A program made the translations under genes and the position numbers. Positions 12,953-24,924 of a stretch of 64,000 bases of DNA are shown here, piece by piece. The stretch lies in NCBI GenBank assembly GCA_028554755.1, contig JAPTOF010000016.1, positions 6,175,001 through 6,239,000 of the forward strand. Reading direction: 5' to 3'. Position 1 is the first letter of the stretch. Each line of letters starts with the position of its first letter. The notes under the pieces were generated by a model. The model had not been told where the DNA came from, did no database searches, and saw nothing but the letters and a program-made list of their open reading frames with translations. The stretch is from Cordia subcordata. Its lineage: Eukaryota > Streptophyta > Magnoliopsida > Boraginales > Cordiaceae.

Positions 12953-15599
12953 CTAGTCAGCTTTAAGACCTCGAGTAGATATGTCGTGCGAGTCTCCGCT
13001 CTGTTTGCCTTGTCTCCTCGGCCCTTCTTGCATCTGATTCAGAACCAAGTTAATAAATGAATTTGCAGATTATATCATGGATGATACTTATTTTGGTCAA
13101 TATATGATGGATGATTAGTAGTCAAATATTATGCATATTTTATCTTCTTTTTGTTCATATGTGGTGCCTCCCTCACTGTAGAATGCCAAACACTTAGCAT
13201 CGAAATGAGTTTTAAATACGAAAAGGACGTGCAAAAACCTTGATATCATAGTTAGTCGCCAAGCTTTAAGATTTCAACTGACTTAATATTTTTCTTTATC
13301 AGTTTCAGCCTGATGTTTTATGTAAATCGCTGTTACATCTAACAAATGCAGTATGTGGAAGACAGTTCTCAGACTGCGTTTTATACATACGTACCCTTTG
13401 GAGGACTCTCTTTTGAAAACGGTAACCCTGTAGGATAAAGCAAATATGGTTCTGCGTTAGTATGTAGTCAAATTGGCCTGAAACAGAATAGCAGATACCG
13501 TAAGAAACAAACTTGTAGGCCTTATCAGTTCCATAAATGTAATCGCAATAGGTGAACACTGAAGCAAAATTGCTCTGGCTTCGGCCACCAACATAATGAT
13601 GGTAGTCATGGTAATCTGCACCTCCATAGAAAGGTATATATCTTGTGGGAGTCCAAGGAAAATCATACCTGTATCGTGAGTGTGAATATAACTAACAGTT
13701 AAAATAAATATTAAGAGCCTCTTTCGCATCCATAGTATTGAATAAAGGGGAAAAAAAGGATACATGAAGCAACACATGAAACCATGTGATATAATCAAAT
13801 TCAGAAGAACCAAGTACTACAAGAATATATACTGATAAGGAACCTTAGGCAGTATTTTCAGTTAAAAATCATTCTTGTATCAGGTGATTAAGTAATTAGC
13901 ACATTAATACTAATATTGCATAGAAACTAGAACATCTTTAAATACATAGCTGCTCATTGCCACTAATGAAATACAAGAAGATAAAAACAAGCCACGTTCA
14001 AATTCCATACATCAACACATAGAAGCCAATGAATAGAAAAACCAAACATATATATGAATCATTAATCAAGAAACTGCAAAAGGGCAAAACTCTCGGATTT
14101 TAACCAAATCGCAGGTTAAACTAGAGGTAATTTATTAGGATACTCAGCAATCTAATGTGCAACTTCTATAAAATGAAAACGCAATGCACTCTTGTGTTGC
14201 ATTACCCGCTGTGAGTCTCGATAGCCTCAATCTGCCTCAACCCAATCCACAACCAGAAGGTGATCATGTGCCCTGGGACCATTGCAGGCCCCAGAAAAGA
14301 CGGAATCCCAAGGAATAGTATCTCTGCCCAGTGAGCATATGGCGCCGCAAACCCAATCGGCGCCTTTTATTCATGATGCACTTTGTGAATCTTCTCGTAC
14401 CCCCACTTGCAATGCATGAATCTATGGATCCAATAGTTTGTATAGTCCTCCACTATAAAATACACAGCCAATTGTGCCACAATTTCCCATATCGACGGCA
14501 ATGGCAAGCTCGTTCGTATCCCAATCATCTACATTCACTCATAAAACACAATGTTAGTACGTAGTATATTACAGAATGAATTCTCACGGCCCGAAATCCG
14601 ACAATTCCACACTGGGGCCGTTGATCATTACGAATCACTCCTAAATGCGCAAGGCTCTAATACTAATTTGTCACAACCCCGAATTTGCCCTGGCTGTTTT
14701 CGGGTTGGCAGAATTGGCTAACAAAACAGGGTACCTTTTATTTCAGCTATCTACATACACACAGTTTTAGTTTATTGTACGTTCAAGTACAATAGGAAAC
14801 AACAGTTATAATATACAGCGGCCAGTTCCACACCCCTCAAAGTTCACATCTTGATTAACTCATTGCATTTGGAAAAATTGAATAACATACTGCCCCTTTT
14901 GATTGATTCTTTCCATAAAAATTACTTCTTTTCATATAAAAAAAAACATTTTTTTTGTAACAATTATTCGGATTACCATTTTTGAGGTTTAAAAAAAAAA
15001 TTCTTTCAAAAGTTACATAAAAAAAATTCTTTTAGAAATCCCATCCAAACAAGCCCTTATAACAGGGATCAACACATTAACGATGCTTATAATCAAATTT
15101 GTAGCACTCAAACTTCACTACGTAATTGCATCTCCTAATCAACGTTGTACGCGGTTAAAAGAACCCATTTGTTTGTAATTCTTAAATTAAACAACACGAA
15201 TTTACACATTTGTCATATAATACATAAACATGTAAACTAATGCTGCTCCGCATAATACGTTAACATTACTTTAACGGAAGGATAGGAGACGAGTTGGAGT
15301 GGGCCCACGACGAGGATGAACATGCCCATGACGGATTTGTAGCAACGGAAGACTTCGGAGAAATCGAGGTTGACTTTGGGCTGGATTTTGTAAGGCTTGA
15401 TCGAGTTTTTTAAGACAATTTCGAGGAAAACGTAACAGAGAGGGACAAATGAAAAGATGAGGAAGAGGAAGAGAATGTTGTGGCAGTAGAGGAAGTAATC
15501 CGATTTGTTGCGGGAGTACTTGAGCCACATGCTTTCTGCGGTGGTTAGCGATCTGCGGAGGGCGGTTTCAGCCTCTCCGGTGGTGGCGTAAGGCAGCAT
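12953..15599 (-). pseudogene. SMO1: methylsterol monooxygenase 1 (SMO1), premature stop
   Basis: Five exons read on the minus strand: 15599-15270, 14528-14206, 13668-13521, 13427-13395 and 13033-12953, total 915 nt, about 304 residues (Arabidopsis SMO1 proteins are close to 300). The family is the ER-membrane di-iron sterol C4-methyl oxidase, which oxidises the 4-methyl groups of sterol precursors. Seen here: MLPYATTGEAETALRR at the start, KSDYFLYCHNILFLF, GPLQLVSYPSVK, and three His boxes: HRFMH, HKVHH (exon 2) and HDYHH (exon 3). The tail ends LKAD. Directly after the second His box, codon 14369-14367 is TAA where the family has Tyr of HHEYTAP, and the next Thr codon reads Lys. Translation would stop before the third His box and give an inactive product. 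Everything else is intact, so a very young pseudogene, a null allele or a sequence error are all possible. The junction between exons 3 and 4 is non-canonical (see findings). Confidence 0.85.
14653..14850 (-). mobile_element. LTR-retrotransposon remnant in SMO1 intron 1
   Basis: Read on the minus strand, sequence ending in TGTGACA (plus 14669 onward begins TGTCAC) is followed by TTAGTATTAGAGCC, close to the initiator-Met tRNA primer-binding site TGGTATCAGAGC. An LTR end next to a primer-binding site suggests the 5' end of an LTR element in the same orientation as the gene. The outer LTR border and any partner LTR were not found, so the right limit is approximate. Confidence 0.38.
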
Positions 15600-17895
15600 T
15601 GGTGGTGGGTTTACGTGGGTTGTGGTGGTTAAAATATGCGGGAAGCGTACAGCTTTCAGGTTATATTCAAAAACGTGTGTGCGTGTGTGCGCGTGTTTTG
15701 TAGTGAGGAGATGGTGTCGTTGGCAAAGTCTTGTAATGGGTACCGAATGTTGGTTGGAGTAGTAGCGTTTTTCTTCGAGGAAGACTTTCGAAAAATGCAT
15801 TTGTTGTACCAAGTCATAGAATGTTTTAGCCATTTGAAGGAGGTCGAATGCCACTTAAGACTCATGTTTAATCTCAATTTTTTTTATACTGGATGAGTAT
15901 CCTGGACTTATTTGATACTCGACATAAGAAACATATTACACATTTAAAAGTTCGCAAGTTGGTTTGTTTATTGTTTAGATAATCGGGTTTCACTAACTAA
16001 TTTTTCCTTATCACAAGCCCTTGATTTACCTTATGCTCAATATAGGTTATGCACTATGTGCCCAAGATTTGTCTGTTGGTGACCAGGCTCTGCTGATTGT
16101 TGCAGGAACGTGATTTACCAATTGAATTTTCCTTGTTACAGAAAAAAAAAAAAAAAAAAAAAAGAGGAGGAGAATACAAATTCGACTCCCTGGAAGTGCA
16201 GTGGTCGGTGAATTTTCTTTCAACTCTTTCGACTTAATAAGGAGTAGTTTCAAATTTAATATAACTTAAAAATATCTTATCACAAAGCAAAAAAAAAAAA
16301 ACAAGGGTCTTGTGATGGTGAGTGAGCGAAGTTGCATTCACGTGTGGATTGAATACTATCGGGCAATTGATTTTATTATTGTTTTTCATTTGTATCTTTT
16401 TGCATGTTTGATGGGAGATTTGGAATTAATAGGTTAATTTCACCATGTTGGCAACTGAGATGTTCGCTTTCTTGCGCAATGTTGTGACTTATTTATTGTC
16501 GCTTTTGAGATTGATAACAAAATTTTTATCTAAATTATCTCTCAATCCGGGTGCTCAACACACAGGAAAAATCAACATATGATGGTTGTTGACATTAAAG
16601 TAGTTATTAGGTCTCAACCTTCGTTTAGATTCTATTTTGTATACATGATTGCATTATAATTGATATTTGGACAATAAAAATCAAGTTATATCGAACATTA
16701 CTTTATTCTATTCTAACCTAATAAATGCATTCGTAACTTTCCTTTCCTTGTAGTTACTCATTCTACAAACGTTTATTTGTACCACTATAATTGAAATCGT
16801 ATATCTTTTTACATTACTTGATGAACGAAATTTTTAAATTTGCTATTGTTGCATGTCAAATATGGAAATGAAAATGAAGTTTGGAACTCTCTAGTACTCC
16901 ACAGAAGATATGGTAAGGACCAGGGCTATGGAGGATATGATGCGTCACCTATCACACTTTCAGAAAAGGGGTCAAAGATATTTTCATTCATTCATTATGA
17001 CAAGTGAAGAAAATTTGAAGAATACCTGATATTGTTATTGTTATTGTTAGTATGTTCAAAATAATGATACTCTTATAATATTATATTATGAGAAAATGTA
17101 ATCATTATAAATTAATTCATATAATTTTATTAAATATTTAATGGTATATTATTATTAAAATTTATTATAATAACATAACATTATAATTAATAAACTAATT
17201 CATTTAATCAATTCTATCTCAAGAACATCTTATCTTTAGAAATTAGAAATAACAACGTAGTGGGCTTTTTCGAAGTGTCAATTTGAAAGAGAGCACTGTT
17301 TTTCTTTCTTTCTTTCCTTTTTTTTTTTTTTTTTTGGTTCTTATAATTTTTTATCCAAGCGATTATTTGTCCATAGGTTAACAGAAAATCTAAGTTTTGT
17401 GGAAAAACTCGAAGATGGGAGCATCGACGATCAGCAATGGTTAAAGTAAATGTTGTGCGCTCAAGAATATCGAAGGTTAATTTGTCATAGATAAAAATTA
17501 ATGTTAAAAACTTGTTCGTCTCGAACAGGAGAGACAAAAAAAATTGTACATTTTAAACATATAATTGTCAAATCTTTCTTCTAATATTCCATGGTCTTTA
17601 ATATTGTTACTTGACATTAAGTGCTCACTGTTTTCGAAATTTTCATGTTAATTCTCAATATTTGATAAATTTATTTAACATAGTTCCTGTATGTATGAAT
17701 TTTTAAAGTGTCATAAATTTATTCTAATTAGTCATTTTCTTAATACAAATTAAATAAAAATAAGACTAATTTGAATAAGTTTCTAAAACATTAAAGACAA
17801 AAATGAATATTTAAAACATTATGCTTATGAAACATCAAGGACTAATTTGAACATTTGAAAATAATAGATTAATTAGAAAAAGTATGATTATTGTT
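15600..17895. other. SMO1 upstream region and AT-rich spacer
   Basis: The first few hundred bases should hold the SMO1 leader and promoter; an AC/GT-rich run lies near 15675-15697. Beyond that is AT-rich spacer with poly-A/T runs (16141-16163, 17320-17336). No gene was recognised. Confidence 0.45.
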
Positions 17896-18880
17896 GTTTT
17901 GGTCAAAATAAAGCTTTCATTAATTTAAAACACAATAGTACATAACAGGACATCCAGTAGGACAAGGGAAACAAAAGGGCCAGCCCAAAAGTGAAAAATA
18001 AAACAAAGCCTAAAACAATGGCCAAAGCCCATATGCAAAGACACAAACAAAGCCTACAACAACCACAAGTGAAGGCTCCGATAGTGAAAATCATCCAAAT
18101 TGGACAGAGATGGCTAACACCCATCACAATTACCCAAAAAATAAACCTCGCTATCAGATTTCTTCACAACCAAAGACACCAAGAAAAGAGCCAGCAAAAG
18201 CTCACCCAAAGGTTTAAACATGCCATTGACTTTTTAAGTCGAGCATTAAGGAGACACCACACAACCAAAGAAAAGTGATTAAAGTGGGACTCGCTGAACT
18301 GGTAAAAGGTTGGGCCGAGGAACTCGAAAACCAAAGCTGGTCTCAACATCCCGGCAAAAAAGAGATCCATCTACTTGGCCTTTGCTTGAACAGGTGGAAA
18401 CCAAAGCCACCCTATCACCTCTACAACCCAAAAGGAAAATGGAACTATGAGCAACATGTGGCCACTGTTTTCGACATCTACTAGAAGGCAGATGAAAGGC
18501 AGAGCATAAAGCAAAGAATATCTCATCATCTGGGTTTGAAAAATCTTCAAAACTACCATATTCCACCGCCAAAACAACACAAACAATATAAGCCATTTTG
18601 ATCCAACACCAGGCAACACAACAGTATCTACAAATTAAGGGCACAACACAAAAGCAGAGAAGAAAACAAAAAAAGAAAAAAGAAAGGAGAAAGAAGACGA
18701 AGGACACAGAGAAAAAGAGAACAGAAAACACAAGAAAAACGAAAAACACTAAGAAAAACACACAGAAAAAAAAAGAACAGAGAGAAGATAAGAGGGAAGA
18801 TCTACCAGTGGTGGAGGGAACCACCACCGGAGATGGAAGAAAACCGTAAGAGAAACCGCCAAAGAACAAGCTGTTACACT
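17896..18880 (-). mobile_element. LINE-like non-LTR element, copy A (internally deleted)
   Basis: Minus-strand element of about 1 kb. It starts near 18880 with a CT-rich leader (TCTCCGGTGGTGG type) and ends near 17896 with AATTAATGAAAGC followed by an A/C-rich tail. A stretch near 18300-18420 resembles, in translation, part of copy B at 27616-28581 (shared pattern RVAL...P.PNL). Both lack endonuclease and reverse transcriptase. I did not find a clear target duplication; the right end lies just beside the Copia insertion. Borders are approximate. Confidence 0.42.
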
Positions 18881-18895
18881 AACTACAGTGGTACA

Positions 18896-19888
18896 TGTTA
18901 GTTTAGAATGCTTTAACATGAGGTCAAAGCAATATTGACTCAATTTTTGAGTTAGGTCCCGCACGTCAAAAGGGTCTGTTGTTGATATCGTTACGTTCCT
19001 TGTTTCGAATGGATTAACATGATATATTTACATGTTAAAAACGGATTAAAGGTGAATGAGAAATTAGCAACCAAAGTTGAGTGGGTTACTAGTTTGGTTG
19101 TTAGATTTGGTTATCTGTGGGATTGTATCCCACATAGGAAAACCATTAAATTTTTTTCACTTTATATATAGATTCCTTTATGAGGTGTGCCAGTGCGGCA
19201 TATGGAGGGAAGACTATACATGGTGGGCATGGTACTAAACCCACCACACACGCGCGCACGCCCGCCCGCACCGCACGGCCGGGCCGGGCCGGGCCGGGCC
19301 GGGTCCTGGAACGCGGCGCGGGTGTGGCACGATTTTTCACTCCGGTTTGTATTTTTTGGGAAAAGACTCAAACACCTGAAGAGTTTGAGGAGGACGTAAC
19401 TGATATATTAAAGCTCGGGATTTACTTTTTAGCACGTTGGCATCAGGTGAGCTTATTTTTTGGGCGTTTTTCTTGTTGGAGGAACATGTTTATGGCTCCT
19501 TAATGGCTATTTGTCGATCGCTCCTCTTTGCTCCACTATATATAGCCGTGTCCAGAAGGAGACAGGGATATAGTAGCATTCTCGTATTAGCATATAGTGT
19601 AATAGTATAAGCATTTTGCTAGTCGTTTTCCTCATACGAGAGAGTCCTGCTTCGTTCGTGCTCTTGCTTCGGTGTGCTACCATAGTCAAGAGGTATAGTC
19701 GTTGTATCCTGGGAAGGATACGCCATAACCTTTAGCACTGTAGAAGGGGCGTAAATCCTTTAAGGAAATCGTGTATCTCGAGCCTCGACTAATTTTGTTT
19801 ATTTCTTCTTTATTTGTTATTTCCAGTTCAGTTTTCTATTTGCCTTGTTACTATTTCTGCATTCCATTACTATTACTAGTTTCTAACA
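18896..19888 (+). repeat. 5' LTR of the Copia element
   Basis: 993 bp, TG...CA ends. It holds TATA-like stretches (TTTATATATAG near 19161 and CTATATATAG near 19536) and a GC-rich segment at about 19240-19325 with tandem CGGGC units that differs from the partner LTR. Confidence 0.92.
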
Positions 19889-20283
19889 GTCTTAAAGGAT
19901 TTTACCTTTACATTATTCTATATTTTACGGGTTTGATAAATTGTAGTATCTATTGCTTACAGTTTTCAAATTTGTATCAAACAGAAACTAGTTTTTGTTC
20001 ACTACTGGTTTAAATTATTTATTATACAGGTTAACTAATTTCGGTTGGTTGAGTGCAGGAATTCTTATAACCTTTACTTTCAATCATGTCCGAAATAACG
20101 AAACTCAAATCGAAATAATGATGAAGTCCAATTTGTGGATAACACCCAAACTTGGATCTGAGCAGTGTGTGGGGTTTCCATTGCTACCCAGATATTCTGT
20201 GATCGCTGGGACACCCAACAGGAGTTACCATGATGGAATGTTGGAATTACTCCAACGGCTAATATGATCGCAGGTTCTGGGGT

Positions 20284-21487
20284 ATGCGAGGATTCAATGA
20301 TTTGGAGCCGCGATCGATCGACTTCAGTTCATTTGGACAAGCCAATAATATTGCTGGTTCAAGCAGTGGCTTTGGGGGAACTGCAAATATAGCTGGTTCG
20401 AGCAATGTTTTTGGAGGCAAGCCTATATTTGGGACAACCAACTATGCACCTCCACCTCCACATACGAGAAGCCGAAAAGTTTTCGCAAAGACTTCAAAAC
20501 ATGGCGACTTCAAATGGAATTTTATCTCACAACTTTGGGGCGGTTCATATATGTGCAGAAGATTCTCCATCCTTGAGGATAACCGGATATGCAGACGGTG
20601 GCGGTGTGGATGCTTGGAAGCACATGATTTCCTTTGTCGAAATTATATTTTGAATTGTTTATAAACTTCCTTGTATAAAGTACATGCTAAATGTAAACAC
20701 TAAGGAAGTATGGATGTCTTTAGAGGATAAGTATGAGCTAGAAAGTGCTAGCACGAAGAAATTCGTAGTGACTAGATTTCTAGAATTCTCTATGATGATT
20801 CTAAACCGGTGATGTCACAGTACAAGAATACCGGTGATCATCCAAGAACTCCATGCTGAAGGGATGCCACAGGTTGAACAATTCCAAGTGGCTGCCTTAA
20901 TAGATAAATTGCCCACTGGTTGGAGTGAGTTTAAAAATCACCTCAAACACAAGCAACAGGAGATGACAATGAAAAACTTAATCTTGCGGCTTAGAATTGA
21001 GGAAGAAAATCGTTCAACTAGCAAATAGGGCATGCATGGTGGTATGAAATCCAAGGCCCACATGGTGGAACATGGTTCAAATCCCAACAAAAAAAGAAAG
21101 TTCACTAGTCAAGCTAATCGTGGGCAAAAAAGGAAGACATTTGCTGGGAAACCCAAAGCTGACAAGAAGCAGTTCAATGGGACGTGTTATATTTGTGACA
21201 AAACTGGTCACAAGGCAAAGGATTGCAGGTTGCGCAAGAGAAAAGCCTTAGCAAATGTCGTAGAAGACCTAGAAGGCGACGTGTCTGATTTAAATATCTC
21301 AGCAGTGGTGTCAGAAGTGAACATGGTAGGTAATCCTAAACAATGGTTCATTGACACAGGGGCAACTAGACACGTTTGTTCTGAGAAAAGGCTATTCTCT
21401 TCCTACACAGCTAATACCGGGGAAGAAGTCTTGTACATGGGAAATTCTGCAACTTCCCAAGTGGTAGGTACAGAAATGTGGTTCTAG
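20284..21487 (+). pseudogene. Copia gag with CCHC knuckle and protease start
   Basis: Broken gag region. Frames switch near 20460-20660, where a KTWRLQMEFYLTTL-like segment survives in a different frame. An open piece at 20834-21028 has the gag helix (QVAALIDKLPTGWSEFK). A second at 21032-21487 has a basic linker, the zinc knuckle CYICDKTGHKAKDC and the protease motif WFIDTGATRHVC. A stop at 21026-21028 separates these two pieces. Not translatable as one protein. Confidence 0.8.
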
Positions 21488-21783
21488 AGATGACCTCGGC
21501 ATTGTCGACACTTAAGAATGTTCTCGCATGTTCCCGAGATTAGGAAAAATCTAGTATCCGGTTCTTTGTTAGGTAAAGCCGGACTCTCTATCTTGTTTAG
21601 TGCTGATAAAGTTGTAATCAAGAAGGGATATGATTTTGTGGGTAAGGGTTATCTCTATGAGGATGTACAAGCTAAGTGTTAGAGCCCAAATCCCAAAAGG
21701 AAATGTAATCACTGGGCCTTCCGCCAAAATGAGATTAATAAAATTGTTCCTTCGCTTACTTCTTTGAATCTCCTACTTTATGG

Positions 21784-22796
21784 CATGAGAGGTTGGGACA
21801 TGTAAACTTTGATTCTCTAAACAAACTTGTAAAAATGGGACTAATCCATGGAGTGGATTTTTCTAATCATAAAAAATGTGAAGTTTGTGTAGAATCAAAA
21901 TTAACTAGAACTTCTTTCAAATCTGTAGAAAGAATCACAGAACCTCTTGGATTGATTCATAGTGATATTTGTGACTTAAAATTTGTGCAAACAAGAGGCG
22001 GTAAAAAATATTTTATAACTTTTATCGATGATAGCACAAGGTATTGTTATGTATATTTACTAAGATCCAAAGATGAGGCTTTGGAGGCTTTTAAACAATA
22101 CCAAGTTGAGGTGGAAAATCAACTAGGGAAGAAGATCAAAACTTTGAGAAGTGATAGGGGTGGAGAGTACGTATATCCTTTTGAAGCTTATTGTCTTTGA
22201 ACAAGGAATAATACACCAAACAACGACTCCTTATTCTCCACAACAAAATGGGGTTGCTGAACGCAAAAATAGAACTCTCAAAGAAATGATGAATGCCTTG
22301 TTGATAAATTCGGTCTACCTCGAACTTGTGGGGAAGCGATTTGATTGCAAATCATGTTTTGAATAAAATACCCCACAAGAAACTTGAAAAAACTCCGTAT
22401 GAATTGTGGAAAAGTAGACCGCCTTCATACAAATATTTAAGAGTGTGGGGCTGTTTAGCTAAAGTAGGAGTTCCTACTCCTAAAATGGTCAAAATAGGAC
22501 CAAAAATAGTTGACTGTATTTTCATTGGATATGCGCAGAACAGTGCTACGTATAGATTTCTTGTACATAAATCAGAAATTTTTGACATTCACGAGAATAC
22601 AGTAATTGAATCTCGAAATGCTGAGTTTTTTGAGACGACATTTCCGTATAAAGGGTCAAAAGAATCAAATTCTTCTGAACCCAGTTCGTCTAAAAGGGGT
22701 CTTGACCATTCAAATGTAGATAAAGAGGCTCTGACTCATGAACCTAGACGTAGTAAAAGGGCAGAACTTCTACGTCTTTCGGGCCCGACTTTATAA
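21784..22796 (+). pseudogene. Copia integrase, frameshifted
   Basis: Contains the GAG-pre-integrase HVNFDSLNKL and CEVCVESK motifs, the catalytic-core segments HSDICDLK and FIDDSTRYCYVYLLRSK, then LRSDRGGEYV in one frame. After a frameshift near 22190 comes TPYSPQQNGVAERKNRTLKEM with the catalytic Glu, and after another near 22330 the core C-terminal region (WKSRPPSYKYLRVWGC). At least two frameshifts disable it. Confidence 0.82.
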
Positions 22797-22836
22797 CATT
22801 TATGTTAGAAAGTGAGCCCGAACTTTCAAGGAAGCT

Positions 22837-24343
22837 ATGTCTACTCCTGAGGCACCTCTTTGGCAAGAGGCGGTGAATAGTGAAATTGAGTCTATCATGC
22901 ACAACCATACTTGGGAATTAGTGGATCTACCTTTTGGAAATAAGCCTTTAGGGTGTAAATGGATTTTCAGAAGGAAGATAAAGGCGGATGGATTAATAGA
23001 TAAATATAAGGCCCGATTGGTTATAAAAGGCTATAATTAAAAGGAGGGTCTAGATTATTTTGACACGTATTCACCGGTAACTAGAATTACATCTATTCGA
23101 ATGTTGATAGCTATTGCAACTATATATAGTTTGGAGATACATCAAATGGATGTAAAAACGGCTTTCTTGAATGGAGATCTAAAAGAGGAGATCTATATGG
23201 AACAACCTGAAGGGTTCGTAGTTCCAGGTCAAGAGAAAAAAGTGTGTAAGCTTGTGAAATCTCTTTACGGCTTAAAACAAGCACCTAAGCAATGGCATGA
23301 GAAATTTGATCAAGTCATGCTTGTAAATGGGTTCAAAATCAACGAGTGTGACAAGTGTGTTTATTGGAAAGGAACAGATCGAATTTTGTCATTGTTTGCC
23401 TTTATGTAGACGATATGCTTATTATGGGAAAGAATAATGAAGCGATTGTGTCTACAAAGAAGATGCTCTCTCGAAATTTTGAAATGAAAGACATGGGTGT
23501 TCTTGATGTAATCTCGGCATAAAATTATCAAAACACTGAAGGTCTAGCCTTGTCTCAATCTCATTACATCGAGAAAATCTTGAACAAGCATAATAACGGT
23601 GACATTGGGGTTGCGAAGACTCCTTTAGATGTAAGTGTACATCTAAGAAAAATACAAGTGAAGGGATATCTCAATTGGAGTACTCCCGAATCATTGGGAG
23701 TCTAATGTACGTTATGAATTGTACTAGACCCGACATAGCCTGCGCTGTGAATAGGCTAAGTAGATACACTAGTAATCCAAGTCAAGAACATTGGGTTGCA
23801 CTAATTAGGGTCTTAAGATACTTGAGATATACCGTGAAATACGCGTTGCACTATACTACTTTTCCAGCTGTGTTAGAAGGATATAGTGAAGCGAATTGGA
23901 TATCAGACACAAAAGACTCAAGATCCACAAGTGGATATGTCTTTACCTTAGCTGGAGCAGCTGTGTCATGGAAATCCTCTAAGCGGACATGTATAGCCAC
24001 ATCCACTATGGAGTTTGAATTTATTGCTTTAGACAAAGCTGGAGAAGAAGCAGAATGGCTTCGACAATTCTTAGAGGACGTTCCATGTTGGTCAAAACCT
24101 GTAGTCGTTAGTATTCATTGTGATAGTTAATCGATTGGCAGGGCACAAAGTGTTATGTATAATGGTAAGTCTAGGCATATACGCCGTAGACATCACACTA
24201 TTAAGCAGTTGCTCTCAAATGGGATTATCACTTTAGATTATGTAAAGTCTAAGGATAATATTGCGGATCCACTCACCAAAGGTGTAAATAGAGAGCAAGT
24301 TCTTAAGTTGTCGAGTGGAATGGGTCTGAAGCCTATAGAGTAA
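22837..24343 (+). pseudogene. Copia reverse transcriptase / RNase H, broken
   Basis: Reverse transcriptase pieces: WQEAVNSEIESIMHNHTWELV, then a stop at 23038, MDVKTAFLNGDLKEEIYMEQPEGF, LKQAPKQWHEKFD, and the YVDDM active site just after 23404 in a shifted frame. Further pieces follow: [19 protein letters not shown], the RNase H region ([24 protein letters not shown]) with a stop at 24128, and the terminal part to 24343 (DYVKSKDNIADPLTKG). Several stops and frameshifts, so it cannot encode an active enzyme. Confidence 0.84.
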
Positions 24344-24924
24344 CTAAAAAGGTCATTATAATTGTCAACCCTACCTCGCTGACAGGAGATCCCTGAATCT
24401 TGGTTCAAAGGGGAAACTAGATTATGTATTACCTTATTCAAGCACTATGGGGGTATAAGCCACCTTTACCCATTCCTATGACAAGCAGATAGTGCAGCCT
24501 GTGGGGTATAGGATAAGCTTAGCTTTTAATGATCTTTGTAGCTTGGGAAAACCAAGTGGAGTATAGCAGGATACTCCTCACGAAGAATCACCTATATGAG
24601 TAAGGAGGGGTCGTTCCTAAGAGAATTGTAGGCTGAATTCTCTGAGTACTCATGAATACCGGGAATTGTTCAGGGCCAAAATGAACACAACCGTGAGAAC
24701 TAAAAGTGTATTAAGAGATGCTGTGTATGTATCGTTGTCTTGATTTACACTAAAACTGAACAGTTCAAAGCATCCAATCTACTGGTCAGCGAGTAAATTC
24801 GATGGTATATACTAAGGAAGGTTCAAAGCCAAAAGCTACCTATCCTGAGGTAGTATTTCTTTCCGGACTCTCTCTTGCATTTGCATTTGCATAGTAGTCA
24901 GCTAATTTTCATTCATGTGGGAAA

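Noticed and set aside
15636..15896. Plus-strand frame of 86 codons opposite SMO1 exon 1
   Set aside because: It is antisense to the SMO1 leader and start region and has no family match.
18598..18849. Lys/Arg-rich plus-strand frame
   Set aside because: Antisense of the CT-rich leader of LINE-like copy A; low complexity.
19180..19503. Plus-strand frame of 107 codons over the GC-rich tract
   Set aside because: It lies wholly inside the Copia LTR and the equivalent frame in the other LTR differs.
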